Below are positions 11,053 through 24,600 of a stretch of 64,000 bases of DNA, piece after piece. Each line of letters begins with the position of its first letter. Within the stretch, counting starts at the first letter, position 1. This DNA is from Bidens hawaiensis (lineage: Eukaryota > Streptophyta > Magnoliopsida > Asterales > Asteraceae), in the NCBI GenBank assembly GCA_021521415.1, contig JAIQDT010000231.1, positions 1,550,001 to 1,614,000 on the forward strand, written 5' to 3'. The translations under genes were made by a program, and so were the position numbers. Below the pieces are notes generated by a model, which saw nothing but the letters and a program-made list of their open reading frames with translations, was not told where the DNA came from and ran no database searches.

Positions 11053-12533
11053 CTACAAATATAACAAAGCTCCATTTTATTATTTTTTATATCAATCAAT
11101 TTTAATTGTTAATACCCTTTATGTCTCTAAGACATTTAATGATTAAAATCTAGAACTCAACGTTACATTCAAATAGTAGTTAGGTGACCTTTATCCTACC
11201 ATTTAACTTAACAAGGTAGTCAACGTTTGACGATTGCAACCCTTTGCAACTTCTAGTTTTATGGGATCGGTTAAGCATCTCATGCTTAGTTGGCATGTTT
11301 AATCCCATCAACACCATTATACGCCATGCTTCGGTGACCCTATTCACATGGTTTCCAATTTAAGTCGTCCTACTTACACACACATGTGAGTTTACACATA
11401 CAAGTGGTTAGGTGACCTTTATCCCACAACTATGGCAAACCCACCTCAAACTCACAAGTTTCCTCTAATGAGGTTAGGTGACCTTTATCCCACACCAAGT
11501 TCCCAAGTGATTCGAGTGTCATATAAAAGGATGGTGTTCAACTTATTTTATAAAAGGGATTTTAGTTTTCTAAATTCTAGATTGGAAAACTTTTTATGTA
11601 CCTTCCATTTGCATGCATTCAAATGTATGGTACTTATTTGAAAAACCCATTTCAATGTTCCTAGTAATAAAACCCATTTTATTATGAAATCATTAGCCTT
11701 TAATAAAACCAATTTTTTATTACTTAACGATTTCTAAGGAACCAATTTTATGCTAGTTGATTTTAAGTTGTTAGCAAACCACATTGCAATAACACAAACA
11801 AAAGTAAATCAACCATGCAAGCATAAAACATACAACCACAAGTTCATAACCATAGCCCCCTAATGTTGATCACACTTGTTGACCGAAGACAAGTTTGTCA
11901 AAAGGTCTCTCCTAAGGGACTCAAAAGGACATGAGCTTGTGTCGGTGAACTCCCACTTGATCTCTCATCCAAATTCTCCAAGTGTTCACCCCCGTGTTGT
12001 GGTCTCCATCATTTTATTTGGGCCCTCTTCCTTGCATCTTCTTTTACAAAACATATCCTAATACATTTTTCTAGTAAAAGAAATGCTCCTAATCTACTTA
12101 TTATTACAAACCAATTGAAAAAATAAATAGATTACAAACCCAAATAAATATTACAACCACATTGAATGAACAAACAACTTCTTTGAATGAACAAACATAA
12201 CAACACAAACATTCAACCAAACACAAGGCCATGGGTAGGTTATGAACATCTATTACATATCCAAATATGCAATAACACAAAGACCCAAATGGTTCCCCTT
12301 TGACCCTTAAAACTTTCGGCCAAACTTGACAAAACCGAAAGTTCCGGGTTTTGTCCAAACAACACAAAAATCATCCAAATGACTTAGTTTTTCAAGATTA
12401 CCACATACATGTAAAGTATAACCTTGAAACACCATGGGGTAACTAAAACCCCCAAAATTTTTGGCCATATGGTAAAAACCATATCATAAACCCGAAAATT
12501 TTTGGGTCTAATGAAGCATGCATCCGTATAAAT
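11053..12533 (-). other. 5' leader of the - strand copia element
   Basis: About 1.5 kb lies between the primer binding site and gag. It has no supported coding sequence. It contains three copies of GTTAGGTGACCTTTATCC (+ strand; 11179-11196, 11407-11424, 11473-11490) and an AAGCATCTCATGCTT hairpin at about 11274. It is a long leader for this class. Confidence 0.6.
11179..11490. repeat. Three copies of an 18-bp motif in the copia leader
   Basis: GTTAGGTGACCTTTATCC occurs at 11179-11196, 11407-11424 and 11473-11490. In the transcript (- strand) it reads GGATAAAGGTCACCTAAC. The copies are identical although the surrounding sequence differs. Confidence 0.8.
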
Positions 12534-12547
12534 GGCTCTTGATGCCA
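12534..12547 (-). other. Primer binding site (initiator tRNA-Met type)
   Basis: On the - strand TGGCATCAAGAGCC lies one base after the LTR end ...CACAACA. It differs slightly from TGGTATCAGAGCC, the usual binding site for the 3' end of initiator tRNA-Met in copia elements. It confirms 12549-13514 as the 5' LTR. Confidence 0.75.
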
Positions 12548-12548
12548 T

Positions 12549-13514
12549 TGTTGTGTTTTAACAAGATTATCAAAGTGCTAAAATCCCAATTTACCAAAAA
12601 CACAGCGGAAATAAGTTTTAAATCTTGTTAATTTGATATGTATAAAATCAATTCTACACATGCAAAACCCAATCCCGTATCCAAATACGAAATACACACT
12701 ATCAAACACATGCATGTCACTATAAGTGCGGGCATGTTAAAGCTACCTTTCAAATCCAAGCAACAGGAAGGAGATGATGATGAAGAAGGCAAGAACTTGA
12801 ATATGATGCTCCTCAAGCTAGCAAACTCCAAGCTTTCCAACAAACACCACTTGTAGCTAGGATTTGGCAACACTTGAGAACACTCCTTGGTCCCTTGCTC
12901 TTGGCCGTCCAAAGAGAGGAAGAGAGGAAGAGAGAGTAGAGGATTTTTCCTCTATTGTGTTGTATACTTACTTGTGTTGTTTTGATGCTGTATGAGAGAA
13001 GAAACAAAGAAAGAAAGATAATATACCTTTCAAAAATGGCACCTCATTTTGCACCAATGAAAACCTTTGCATACCTCCACTAACAAGTTTATAATAATAA
13101 AATAATAAGGAGAAGGAGAGAGGGGGGGGGGCTTCCTTTCTTGTTATTATTATTATCAATTTTTTTTATAACATTCAATTTATATGTTTATAAATTATGT
13201 TATAAAACTTATAGGTGACATGCTTGGTAATTTGGTTTACATATTGTTATTTAACCAACTTAAATAACACTATGTAAAGTTGTCTCAAAATATAAATCAT
13301 CCATATGATTTATTCACTACACAAGTACATTGTATTTAGAAACCCCTTTCTAAATAACTAAAGTGTTAATATTTATTTGTTATGATCATATCATATATAA
13401 ACAAATATTATTGGTGTTTGTCTAGCTTGTTATTGGGTATGACCCGACTTAGATCATGACATACTAGCCACATCAATAATAATAATATGTGTCTTGGGCA
13501 TACCGAGTCCAACA
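12549..13514 (-). repeat. Copia 5' LTR
   Basis: The 966-bp LTR runs TGTTGTG...GTCCAACA on the + strand. It pairs with 4633-5573. The primer binding site lies on its internal side and TSD GAAAT (13515-13519) on its outer side. Confidence 0.88.
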
Positions 13515-13537
13515 GAAATTGTTCCCTTGGCTCTATA

Positions 13538-14096
13538 TAGGGGTGTTCATCGGATCTGATTATGGATTTGGATTTTTAGGACCCTATACGAAATCCAATC
13601 CAATCTTATCTAAACTGAGAATATTCATATTAGATTTTATCTATCCAAATTCAATTCGGATCGGATTCGGATAAAATCCGAATAATCCAAAATTATCCGA
13701 ATAATCCAAAAATAACGTAATAACTAAATTTTCCTAGTTTTTGTCCCTAACATTTTTTACACTGGTAGAATCGCAATAAACATACGAAATTGGAAAATAG
13801 AAATTAGTCTTGAACATAATTTCAAAGTTAAATTTCAAACAATAGTCTAAAGAGATATACAATACTGGAAAATCCACTAAAACATGTTATTTATCAGATT
13901 AAATGGATATCTGAAACATCCGAACCATTTGAATTTTTTTAAATTTCATGTCTGAATCCAATCCAAATCCGATTAGTTATTCGGATAATCAGATTGATCA
14001 GATCTGATATCCGAAAAAGAATTCGGATCAACTTATTTGGGTTTCAGTTTTGGTTCAGATTTTGCTTTTTTATATCAGTTTTCATGAACAACCTGA
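13538..14096. mobile_element. hAT-like MITE, non-coding, 559 bp
   Basis: The ends are TAGGGGTGTTCA and TGAACAACCTGA, imperfect inverted repeats (9 of 12). The flanking octamers GCTCTATA (13530-13537) and GCTCCAGA (14097-14104) look like an 8-bp TSD with two changes. Removing the element and one octamer leaves the surrounding gene in frame, which supports these boundaries. The interior is rich in TATCCGAA/TTCGGATA words. A second copy lies in the duplicated flank (about 5597-6141). Confidence 0.65.
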
Positions 14097-14105
14097 GCTC
14101 CAGAT

Positions 14106-14792
14106 ATGTCTATGCAAACGTTTTCCAATGGTAAGGCTGCTTCTAAAGTAACCCCAAACTTGTCATTCATGTCTGGAGATCCAAATGTATCCAAGGCTAT
14201 CGAACACTCTTCCCAGAATGATGATACTTTTAGTCAAGGTGTTGCTCCCAACAAAGCTACTATGATGTTAAGTCGAGCACGAGAAATGCAACATGTCCGT
14301 AAGCATAATAAGCCTTTGTCAGGTCTTTATGTGTAGTCGATACCATCGGATTATCCAAATTTGATGAAGGGTACCAGACCTTTGAAAAGTTACTGGGTCA
14401 GTGGTTCTAAGCATTCTCGGGAAGAGACATTATCTCTTTGTTCCTATAAGTCAAAATTGTCACAAGTATCTTTTACTAATTTCGATGTCCCTACTCCTAG
14501 AGACGATTGTCTCATGTTTTATGCAGATGAAGCATGTCTTTAAGAGGGAGATTCAAAATGGTGACATACTTCCTAACTCTTAAGTCTGTCAACGTATTTT
14601 GCATTGTGCTATCCCTCCTGCTGAGGTTTCTGTTAACCAATACAGAACTATGAAGGAGATTACCGATTATGCGAGTTGTGTTGGTATTCGTTCTCTAGGT
14701 GCAATCTCCGAGCTATTGATGCATATCAAAGGAAGGATGCAAAAGATAAAATGTTGAAATTCCGGGTATCCCGCTAAAGGGAATGTATATCT
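14106..14792 (+). pseudogene. Middle segment of the PF04195-type gene (array unit 1)
   Basis: The coding frame gives a Ser/Asn-rich stretch (MSMQTFSNGKAASK...), then MKGTRPLKSYWVSGSKHS and FDVPTPRDDC. In another frame after a shift come EITDYASCVGIRSLGAISEL and LLMHIKGRMQ. It matches the region between the N-terminal domain and the C-terminal coiled coil in the second gene copy (36589-36930: RWSITCGADFDDP, LCSLAELIREN). An in-frame TAG after LSGLYV and a shift after DEACL break it. Repeats of this piece continue through the whole array. Confidence 0.55.
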
Positions 14793-17700
14793 CCAAATCC
14801 GATTAGTTATTCGGATAATCAGATTGATCAGATCAGATATCCGAAAAAGAATTTGGATCAACTTATTTGGGTTTCAGTTTCGGTTCAGATTTTGCTTTTT
14901 TTATATCAGTTTTCATGAACAACCTGAGCTCCAGATATGTCTATGCAAACGTTTTCCAATGGTAAGGCTGCTTCTAAAGTAACCCCAAACTTGTCATTCA
15001 TGTCTGGAGATCCAAATGTATCCAAGGCTATCGAACACTCTTCCCAGAATGATGATACTTTTAGTCAAGTTGTTGCTCCCAACAAAGCTACTATGATGTT
15101 AATTCGAGCACGAGAAATGCAACATGTCCGTAAGCATAATAAGCCTTTGTCAGGTCTTTATGAGTAGTCGATACCATCAGATTATCCAAATTTGATGAAG
15201 GGTACCAGACCTTTGAAAAGTTATTGGGTCAGTGGTTCTAAGCATTCCCGGGAAGAGACATTATCTCTTTGTTCCTATAAGTCAAAATTTTCACAAGTAT
15301 CTTTTACTAATTTCGATGTCCCTACTCCTAGAGACGATTGCCTCAAGTTTTATGCAGATGAAGCATGTCTTTAAGAGGGAGATTCAAAATGGTGACATAC
15401 TTCCTAACTCTTAAGTCTGTCAGCGTATTTTGCATTGTGCTATCCCTCCTGCTGAGGTTTCTGTTAACCAATACAGGACCATGAGGGAGATTACCGATTA
15501 TGCGAGTTGTGTTGGTATTCGTTCTCTAGGTGCAATCTCCGAGCTATTGATGCATATCAAAGGCAGGATGCAAAAGATAAAATGTTGAAATTCTGGGTAT
15601 CCCGCAAATGGGAATGTAAATCTCCAAATCCGATTAGTTATTCGGATAATCAGATTGATCAGATCTGATATCCGAAAAAGAATTCGGATCAACTTATTTG
15701 GGTTTCAGTTTCGGTTCAGATTTTGCTTTTTTTATATCAGTTTTCATGAACAACCTGAGCTCCAGATATGTCTATGCAAACGTTTTCCAATGGTAAGGCG
15801 GCTTCTAAAGTAACCCCAAACTTGTCATTCATGTCTGGAGATCCAAATGTATCCAAGGCTATCGAACACTCTTCCCAGAATGATGATACTTTTAGTCAAG
15901 TTGTTGCTCCCAACAAAGCTACTATGATGTTAATTCGAGCACAAGAAATGCAACATGTCCGTAAGCATAATAAGCCTTTGTCAGGTCTTTATGAGTAGTC
16001 GATACGATCAGATTATCCAAATTGGATGAAGGGTACCAGACCTTTGAAAAGTTACTGGGTCAGTGGTTCTAAGCATTCCCGGGAAGAGACATTATCTCTT
16101 TGTTCCTATAAGTCAAAATTTTCACAAGTATCTTTTACTAATTTCGATGTCCCTACTCCTAGAGACGATTGTCTCAAGTTTTATGCAGATGAAGCATGTC
16201 TTTAAGAGGGAGATTCAAAATGGTGACATACTTCCTAACTCTTAAGTCTGTCAACGTATATTGCATTGTGCTATCCCTCCTGCCGAGGTTTCTGTTAGCC
16301 AATACATAACCATGAGGGAGATTACCGAGTATGCGAGTTGTGTTGGTATTCGTTCTCTAGGTGCAATCTCCGAGCTATTGATGCATATCAAAGGCAGGAT
16401 GCAAAAGATAAAATGTTGAAATTCTGGGTATCCCGCTAAAGGGAATGTATATCTCCAAATCCGATTAGTTATTCGGATAATCAGATTGATCAGATCTGAT
16501 ATCCGAAAAAGAATTCGGATCAACTTATTTGGGTTTCAGTTTCGGTTCAGATTTTGCTTTTTTTATATCAGTTTTCATGAACAACCTGAGCTCCAGATAT
16601 GTCTATGCAAACGTTTTCCAATGGTAAGGCGGCTTCTAAAGTAACCCCAAACTTGTCATTCATGTCTGGAGATCCAAATGTATCCAAGGCTATCGAACAC
16701 TCTTCCCAGAATGATGATACTTTTAGTCAAGTTGTTGCTCCCAACAAAGCTACTATGATGTTAATTCGAGCACGAGAAATGCAACATGTCCGTAAGCATA
16801 ATAAGCCTTTGTCAGGTCTTTATGAGTAGTCGATACCATCAGATTATCCAAATTTGGTGAAGGGTACCAGACCTTTGAAAAGTTACTGGGTCAGTGGTTC
16901 TAAGCATTCCCGGGACGAGACATTATCTCTTTGTTCCTATAAGTCATAATTTTCACAAGTATCTTTTACTAATTTCGATGTCCCTACTCCTAGAGACGAT
17001 TGTCTCAAGTTTTATGCAGATGAAGCATGTCTTTAAGAGGGAGATTCAAAATGGTGACATACTTCCTAACTCTTAAGTCTGTCAACGTATATTGCATTGT
17101 GCTATCCCTCCTGCTGAGGTTTCTGTTAGCCAATACATAACCATGAGGGAGATTACCGAGTATGCGAGTCGTGTTGGTATTCGTTCTCTAGGTGCAATCT
17201 CCGAGCTATTGATGCATATCAAAGGCAGGATGCAAAAGATAAAATGTTGAAATTCTGGGTATCCCGCTAAAGGGAATGTATATCTCCAAATCCGATTAGT
17301 TATTCGGATAATCAGATTGATCAGATCTGATATCCGAAAAAGAATTCGGATCAACTTATTTGGGTTTCAGTTTCGGTTCAGATTTTGCTTTTTTATATCA
17401 GTTTTCATGAACAACCTGAGCTCCAGATATGTCTATGCAAACGTTTTCCAATGGTAAGGCTGCTTCTAAAGTAACCCCAAACTTGTCATTCATGTCTGGA
17501 GATCCATATGTATCCAAGGCTATCGAACACTCTTCCCAGAATGATGATACTTTTAGTCAAGGTGTTGCTCCCAACAAAGCTAATATGATGTTAATTCGAG
17601 CACGAGAAATGCAACATGTCCGTAAGCATAATAAGCCTTTGTCAGGTCTTTATGAGTAGTCGATACCATCAGATTATCCAAATTTGATGAAGGGTACCAG

Positions 17701-18259
17701 ACCCTTGAAAAGTTACTGGGTCTGTGGTTCTAAGCATTCCCGGGAAGAGACATTATCTCTTTGTTCCTATAAGATAAAATTTTCACAAGTATCTTTTACT
17801 AATTTCGATGTCCCTACTCCTAGAGACGATTGTCTCAAGTTTTATGCAGATGAAGCATGTCTTTAAGAGGGAGATTCAAAATGGTGACATATTTCCTAAC
17901 TCTTAAGTCTGTCAACGTATTTTGCATTGTGCTATCCCTCCTGCTGAGGTTTCTGTAAACCAATACAGAACCATGAGTGAGATTACCGAGTATGCGAGTT
18001 GTGTTGGTATTCGTTCTCTAGGTGCAATCTCCGAGCTATTGATGCATATCAAAAGCAAGATGCAAAAGATAAAATGTTGACATTCTGGGTATCCCGCTAA
18101 AGGGAATGTATATCTCCAAATCCAATTAGTTATTCGGATAATCAGATTGATCAGATCTGATATCCGAAAAAGAATTCGGATCAACTTATTTGGGTTTCAG
18201 TTTCGGTTCAGATTTTGCTTTTTTTATATCAGTTTTCATGAACAACCTGAGCTCCAGAT

Positions 18260-18697
18260 ATGTCTATGCAAACGTTTTCCAATGGTAAGGCTGCTTCTAA
18301 AGTAACCCCAAACTTGTCATTCATGTCTGGAGATCCATATGTATCCAAGGCTATCGAACACTCTTCCCAGAATGATGATACTTTTAGTCAAGGTGTTGCT
18401 CCCAACAAAGCTAATATGATGTTAATTCGAGCACGAGAAATGCAACATGTCCGTAAGCATAATAAGCCTTTGTCAGGTCTTTATGTGTATTCTATACCAT
18501 CGGTTTATCCAAATTTGATGAAGGGTACCAGACCCTTGAAAAGTTACTGGGTCAGTGGTTCTAAGCATTCCCGGGAAGAGACATTATCTCTTTGTTCCTA
18601 TAAGTCAAAATTTTCACAAGTATCTTTTACTAATTTCGATGTCCCTACTCCTAGAGACGATTGTCTCAAGTTTTATGCAGATGAAGCATGTCTTTAA
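18260..18697 (+). pseudogene. Array unit 6: the only unit with the 145-aa frame open
   Basis: In the other units a TAG stop follows LSGLYV/E. Here the codon reads TAT (LYVYSIPSVYPN), so the two usual fragments form one 145-aa frame ending at the common stop after DEACL. Either this unit keeps an older state or the stop has reverted by chance. No start context, promoter or splice signal specific to this unit is visible. Confidence 0.6.
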
Positions 18698-21600
18698 GAG
18701 GGAGATTCAAAATGGTGACATACTTCCTAACTCTTAAGTCTGTCAACGTATTTTGCATTGTGCTATCCCTCCTGCTGAGGTTTCTGTAAACCAATACAGA
18801 ACCATGAGTGAGATTACCGAGTATGCGAGTTGTGTTGGTATTCGTTCTCTAGGTGCAATCTCCGAGCTATTGATGCATATCAAAGGCAGGATGCAAAAGA
18901 TAAAATGTTGAAATTCTGGGTATCCCGCTAAAGGGAATGTATATCTCCAAATCCAATTAGTTATTCGGATAATCAGATTGATCAGATCTGATATCCGAAA
19001 AAGAATTCGGATCAACTTATTTGGGTTTCAGTTTCGGTTCAGATTTTGCTTTTTTTATATCAGTTTTCATGAACAACCTGAGCTCCAGATATGTCTATGC
19101 AAACGTTTTCCAATGGTAAGGCTGCTTCTAAAGTAACCCCAAACTTGTCGTTCATGTCTGGAGATCCATTGTATCCAAGCCTATCGAACACTCTTCCCAG
19201 AATGATGATACTTTTAGTCAAGTTGTTGCTCCCAACAAAGCTACTATGATGTTAATTCGAGCACGAGAAATGCAAATGTCCGTAAGCATAATAAGCCTTT
19301 GTCAGGTCTTTATGAGTAGTCGATACCATCAGATTATCCAAATTTGATGAAGGGTACCAGACCTTTGAAAAGTTATTGGGTCAGTGGTTCTAAGCATTCC
19401 CGGGAAGAGACATTATCTCTTTGTTCCTATAAGTCAAAATTTTCACAAGTATCTTTTACTAATTTCGATGTCCCTACTCCTAGAGACGATTGCCTCAAGT
19501 TTTATGCAGATGAAGCATGTCTTTAAGAGGGAGATTCAAAATGGTGACATACTTCCTAACTCTTAAGTCTGTCAGCGTATTTTGCATTGTGCTATCCCTC
19601 CTGCTGAGGTTTCTGTTAACCAATACAGGACCATGAGGGAGATTACCGATTATGCGAGTTGTGTTGGTATTCGTTCTCTAGGTGCAATCTCCGAGCTATT
19701 GATGCATATCAAAGGCAGGATGCAAAAGATAAAATGTTGAAATTCTGGGTATCCCGCAAATGGGAATGTAAATCTCCAAATCCGATTAGTTATTCGGATA
19801 ATCAGATTGATCAGATCTGATATCCGAAAAAGAATTCGGATCAACTTATTTGGGTTTCAGTTTCGGTTCAGATTTTGCTTTTTTTATATCAGTTTTCATG
19901 AACAACCTGAGCTCCAGATATGTCTATGCAAATGTTTTCCAATGGTAAGGCTGCTTCTAAAGTAACCCCAAACTTGTCATTCATGTCTGGATATCCAAAT
20001 GTATCCAAGGCTATCGAACACTCTTCCCAGAATGATGATACTTTTAGTCAAGTTGTTGCTCCCAACAAAGCTACTATGATGTTAATTCGAGCACGAGAAA
20101 TGAAACATGTCCGTAAGCATAATAAGCCTTTGTCAATTCTTTATGAGTAGTCGATACCATCAGATTATCCAAATTTGATGAAGGGTACCAGACCTTTGAA
20201 AAGTTACTGGGTCAGTGGTTCTATGCATTCCCGGGAAGAGACATTATCTCTTTGTTCCTATAAGATAAAATTTTCACAAGTATCTTTTACTAATTTCGAT
20301 GTCCCTACTCCTAGAGACGATTGTCTCAAGTTTTTTGCAAATGAAGCATGTCTTTAAGAGGGGGATTCAAAATGGTGACATACTTCCTAACTCTTAAGTC
20401 AGTCAACGTATTTTGCATTGTGATATCCCTCCTGCTGAGGTTTCTGTTAACCAATACAGGACCATGAGGGAGATTACCGATTATGCGAGTCGTGTTGGTA
20501 TTCGTTCTCTAGGTGCAATCTCCGAGCTATTGATGCATATCAAAGGCAGGATGCAAAAGATAAAATGTTGACATTCTGGGTATCCCGCTAAAGGGAATGT
20601 ATATCTCCAAATCCAATTAGTTATTCGGATAATCAGATTGATCAGATCTGATATCCGAAAAAGAATTCGGATCAACTTATTTGGGTTTCAGTTTCGGTTC
20701 AGATTTTGCTTTTTTTATATCAGTTTTCATGAACAACCTGAGCTCCAGATATGTCTATGCAAACGTTTTCCAATGGTAAGGCTGCTTCTAAAGTAACCCC
20801 AAACTTGTCGTTCATGTCTGGAGATCCATATGTATCCAAGGCTATCGAACACTCTTCCCAGAATGATGATACTTTTAGTCAAGGTGTTGCTCCCAACAAA
20901 GCTAATATGATGTTAATTCGAGCACGAGAAATGCAACATGTCCGTAAGCATAATAAGCCTTTGTCAGGTCTTTATGTGTAGTCTATACCATCGGATTATC
21001 CAAATTTGATGAAGGGTACCAGACCCTTGAAAAGTTACTGGGTCAGTGGTTCTAAGCATTCCCGGGAAGAGACATTATCTCTTTGTTCCTATAAGTCAAA
21101 ATTTTCACAAGTATCTTTTACTAATTTCGATGTCCCTACTCCTAGAGACGATTGTCTCAAGTTTTTTGCAGATGAAGCATGTCTTTAAGAGGGGGATTCA
21201 AAATGGTGACATACTTCCTAACTCTTAAGTAAGTCAACGTATTTTGCATTGTGATATCCCTCCTGCTGAGGTTTCTGTTAACCAATACAGGACCATGAGG
21301 GAGATTACCGATTATGCGAGTCGTGTTGGTATTCGTTCTCTAGGTGCAATCTCCGAGCTATTGATGCATATCAAAGGCAGGATGCAAAAGATAAAATGTT
21401 GACATTCTGGGTACCCCGCTAAAGGGAATGTATATCTCCAAATCCAATTAGTTATTCGGATAATCAGATTGATCAGATCTGATATCCGAAAAAGAATTCG
21501 GATCAACTTATTTGGGTTTCAGTTTCGGTTCAGATTTTGCTTTTTTTATATCAGTTTTCATGAACAACCTGAGCTCCAGATATGTCTATGCAAACGTTTT

Positions 21601-24600
21601 CCAATGGTAAGGCTGCTTCTAAAGTAACCCCAAACTTGTCATTCATGTCTGGAGATCCATATGTATCCAAGGCTATCGAACACTCTTCCCAGAATGATGA
21701 TACTTTTAGTCAAGGTGTTGCTCCCAACAAAGCTAATATGATGTTAATTCGAGCACGAGAAATGCAACATGTCCGTAAGCATAATAAGCCTTTGTCAGGT
21801 CTTTATGTGTAGTCTATACCATCGGTTTATCCAAATTTGATGAAGGGTACCAGACCCTTTAAAAGTTACTGGGTTAGTGGTTCTAAGCATTCCCGGGAAG
21901 AGACATTATCTCTTTGTTCCTATAAGTCAAAATTTTCACAAGTATCTTTTACTAATTTCGATGTCCCTACTCCTAGAGACGATTGTCTCAAGTTTTATGC
22001 AGATGAAGCATGTCTTTAAGAGGGAGATTCAAAATGGTGACATACTTCCTAACTCTTAAGTCTGTCAACGTATTTTGCATTGTGCTATCCCTCCTGCTGA
22101 GGTTTCTGTAAACCAATACAGAACCATGAGTGAGATTACCGAGTAAGTGAGTTGTGTTGGTATTCGTTCTCTAGGTGCAATCTCCGAGCTATTGATGCAT
22201 ATCAAAGGCAGGATGCAAAAGATAAAATGTTGAAATTCTGGGTATCCCGCTAAAGGGAATGTATATCTCCAAATCCAATTAGTTATTCGGATAATCAGAT
22301 TGATCAGATCTGATATCCGAAAAAGAATTCGGATCAACTTATTTGGGTTTCAGTTTCGGTTCAGATTTTGCTTTTTTTATATCAGTTTTCATGAACAACC
22401 TAAGCTCCAGATATGTCTATGCAAACGTTTTCCAATGGTAAGGCTGCTTCTAAAGTAACCCCAAACTTGTCGTTCATGTCTGGAGATCCATATGTATCCA
22501 AGGCTATCGAACACTCTTCCCAGAATGATGATACTTTTAGTCAAGGTGTTGCTCCCAACAAAGCTAATATGATGTTAATTCGAGCACGAGAAATGCAACA
22601 TGTCCGTAAGCATAATAAGCCTTTGTCAGGTCTTTATGTGTAGTCTATACCATCGGATTATCCAAATTTGATGAAGGGTACCAGACCCTTGAAAAGTTAC
22701 TTGGTCAGTGGTTCTAAGCATTCCCGGGAAGAGACATTATCTCTTTGTTCCTATAAGTCAAAATTTTCACAAGTATCTTTTACTAATTTCGATGTCCCTA
22801 CTCCTAGAGACGATTGTCTCAAGTTTTTTGCAGATGAAGCATGTCTTTAAGAGGGGGATTCAAAATGGTGACATACTTCCTAACTCTTAAGTTAGTCAAC
22901 GTATTTTGCATTGAGATATCCCTCCTGCTGAGGTTTCTGTTAACCAATACAGGACCATGAGGGAGATTACCGATTATGCGAGTTGTGTTGGTATTCGTTC
23001 TCTAGGTGCAATATCCGAGCTATTGATGCATATCAAAGGCAGGATGCAAAAGATAAAATGTTGAAATTCTGGGTATCCCGCAAATGGGAATGTAAATCTC
23101 CAAATCCGATTAGTTATTCGGATAATCAGATTGATCAGATCTGATATCCGAAAAAGAATTTGTATCAACTTATTTGGGTTTCAGTTTCGGTTCAGATTTT
23201 GCTTTTTTTATATCAGTTTTCATGAACAACCTGAGCTCCAGATATGTCAGTGCAAACGTTTTCCAATTGTAAGGCCGCTTCTAAAGTAACCCCAAACTTG
23301 TCATTCATGTCTGGAGATCCAAATGTATCCAAGGCTATCGAACACTCTTCCCAGAATGATGATACTTTTAGTCAAGTTGTTGCTCACAACAAAGCTACTA
23401 TGATGTTAATTCGAGTACAAGAAATGCAACATGTCCGTAAGCATAATAAGCCTTTGTCAGGTCTTTATGTGTAGTCGGTACCATCAGATTATCCAAATTT
23501 GATGATGGGTACCAGACCTTTGAAAAGTTACTGGGTCAGTGGTTCTAAGCATTCCCGGGAAGAGACATTATCTCTTTGTTCCTATAAGTCAAAATTTTCA
23601 CAAGTATCTTTTACTAATTTCGATGTCCCTACTCCTAGAGACGATTGTCTCAAGTTTTATGCAGATGAAGCATGTCTTTAAGAGGGAGATTCAAAATGGT
23701 GACATACTTCCTAACTCTTAAGTCTGTCAACGTATTTTGCATTGTGCTATCCCTCCTGCTGAGGTTTCTGTTAACCAATACAGAACCATGAGGGAGATTA
23801 CCGATTATGCGAGTTGTGTTGGTATTCGTTCTCTAGGTGCAATCTCCGAGCTATTGATGCTTATCAAAGGCAGGATGCAAAAGATAAAATGTTGAAATTC
23901 TGGGTATCCCGCTAAAGGGATTGTATATCTCCAAATCCGATTAGTTATTCGGATAATCAGATTGATCAGATCTGATATCCGAAAAAGAATTTGGATCAAC
24001 TTATTTGGGTTTCAGTTTCGGTTCAGATTTTGCTTTTTGTATATCAGTTTTCATGAACAACCTGAGCTCCAGATATGTCTATGCAAACGTTTTCCAATGG
24101 TAAGGCTGCTTCTAAAGTAACCCCAAACTTGTCATTCATGTCTGGAGATCCAAATGTATCCAAGGCTATCGAATACTCTTCCCAGAATGATGATACTTTT
24201 AGTCAAGTTATTGCTCCCAACAAAGCTACTATGATGTTAATTCGAGAACGAGAAATGCAACATGTCCCTAAGCATAATAAGCCTTTGTTAGGTCTTTATG
24301 TTTAGTCGATACCATCGGATTATCCAAATTTGATGAAGGGTACCAGACCTTTGAAAAGTTACTGGGTCAGTGGTTCTAAGCATTCCCGGGAAGAGACATT
24401 ATCTCTTTGTTCCTATAAGTCAAAATTTTCACAAGTATCTTTTACTAATTTCGATGTCCCTACTCCTTGAGACGATTTTCTCAAGTTTTATGCAGATGAA
24501 GCATGTCTTTAAGAGGGAGATTCAAAATGGTGACACACTTCCTAACTCTTAAGTCTGTCAACGTATTTTGCATTGTGCTATCCCTCCTGCTGAGGTTTCT

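Larger units (their letters stand above)
4633..13514 (-). mobile_element. Ty1-copia element on the - strand, left side rearranged
   Basis: The internal region (6310-12548) encodes gag, protease, integrase, reverse transcriptase and RNase H in copia order, read right to left. The 5' LTR is 12549-13514, with a primer binding site next to it at 12534-12547. The polypurine tract is at 6310-6322. The expected 3' LTR is reduced to 61 bp (6249-6309). To its left lies a copy of the element's right flank (5574-6248), then a full LTR (4633-5573). GAAAT TSDs bound the outer edges. The coding region has many frameshifts and stops, so the element is dead. Confidence 0.88.
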
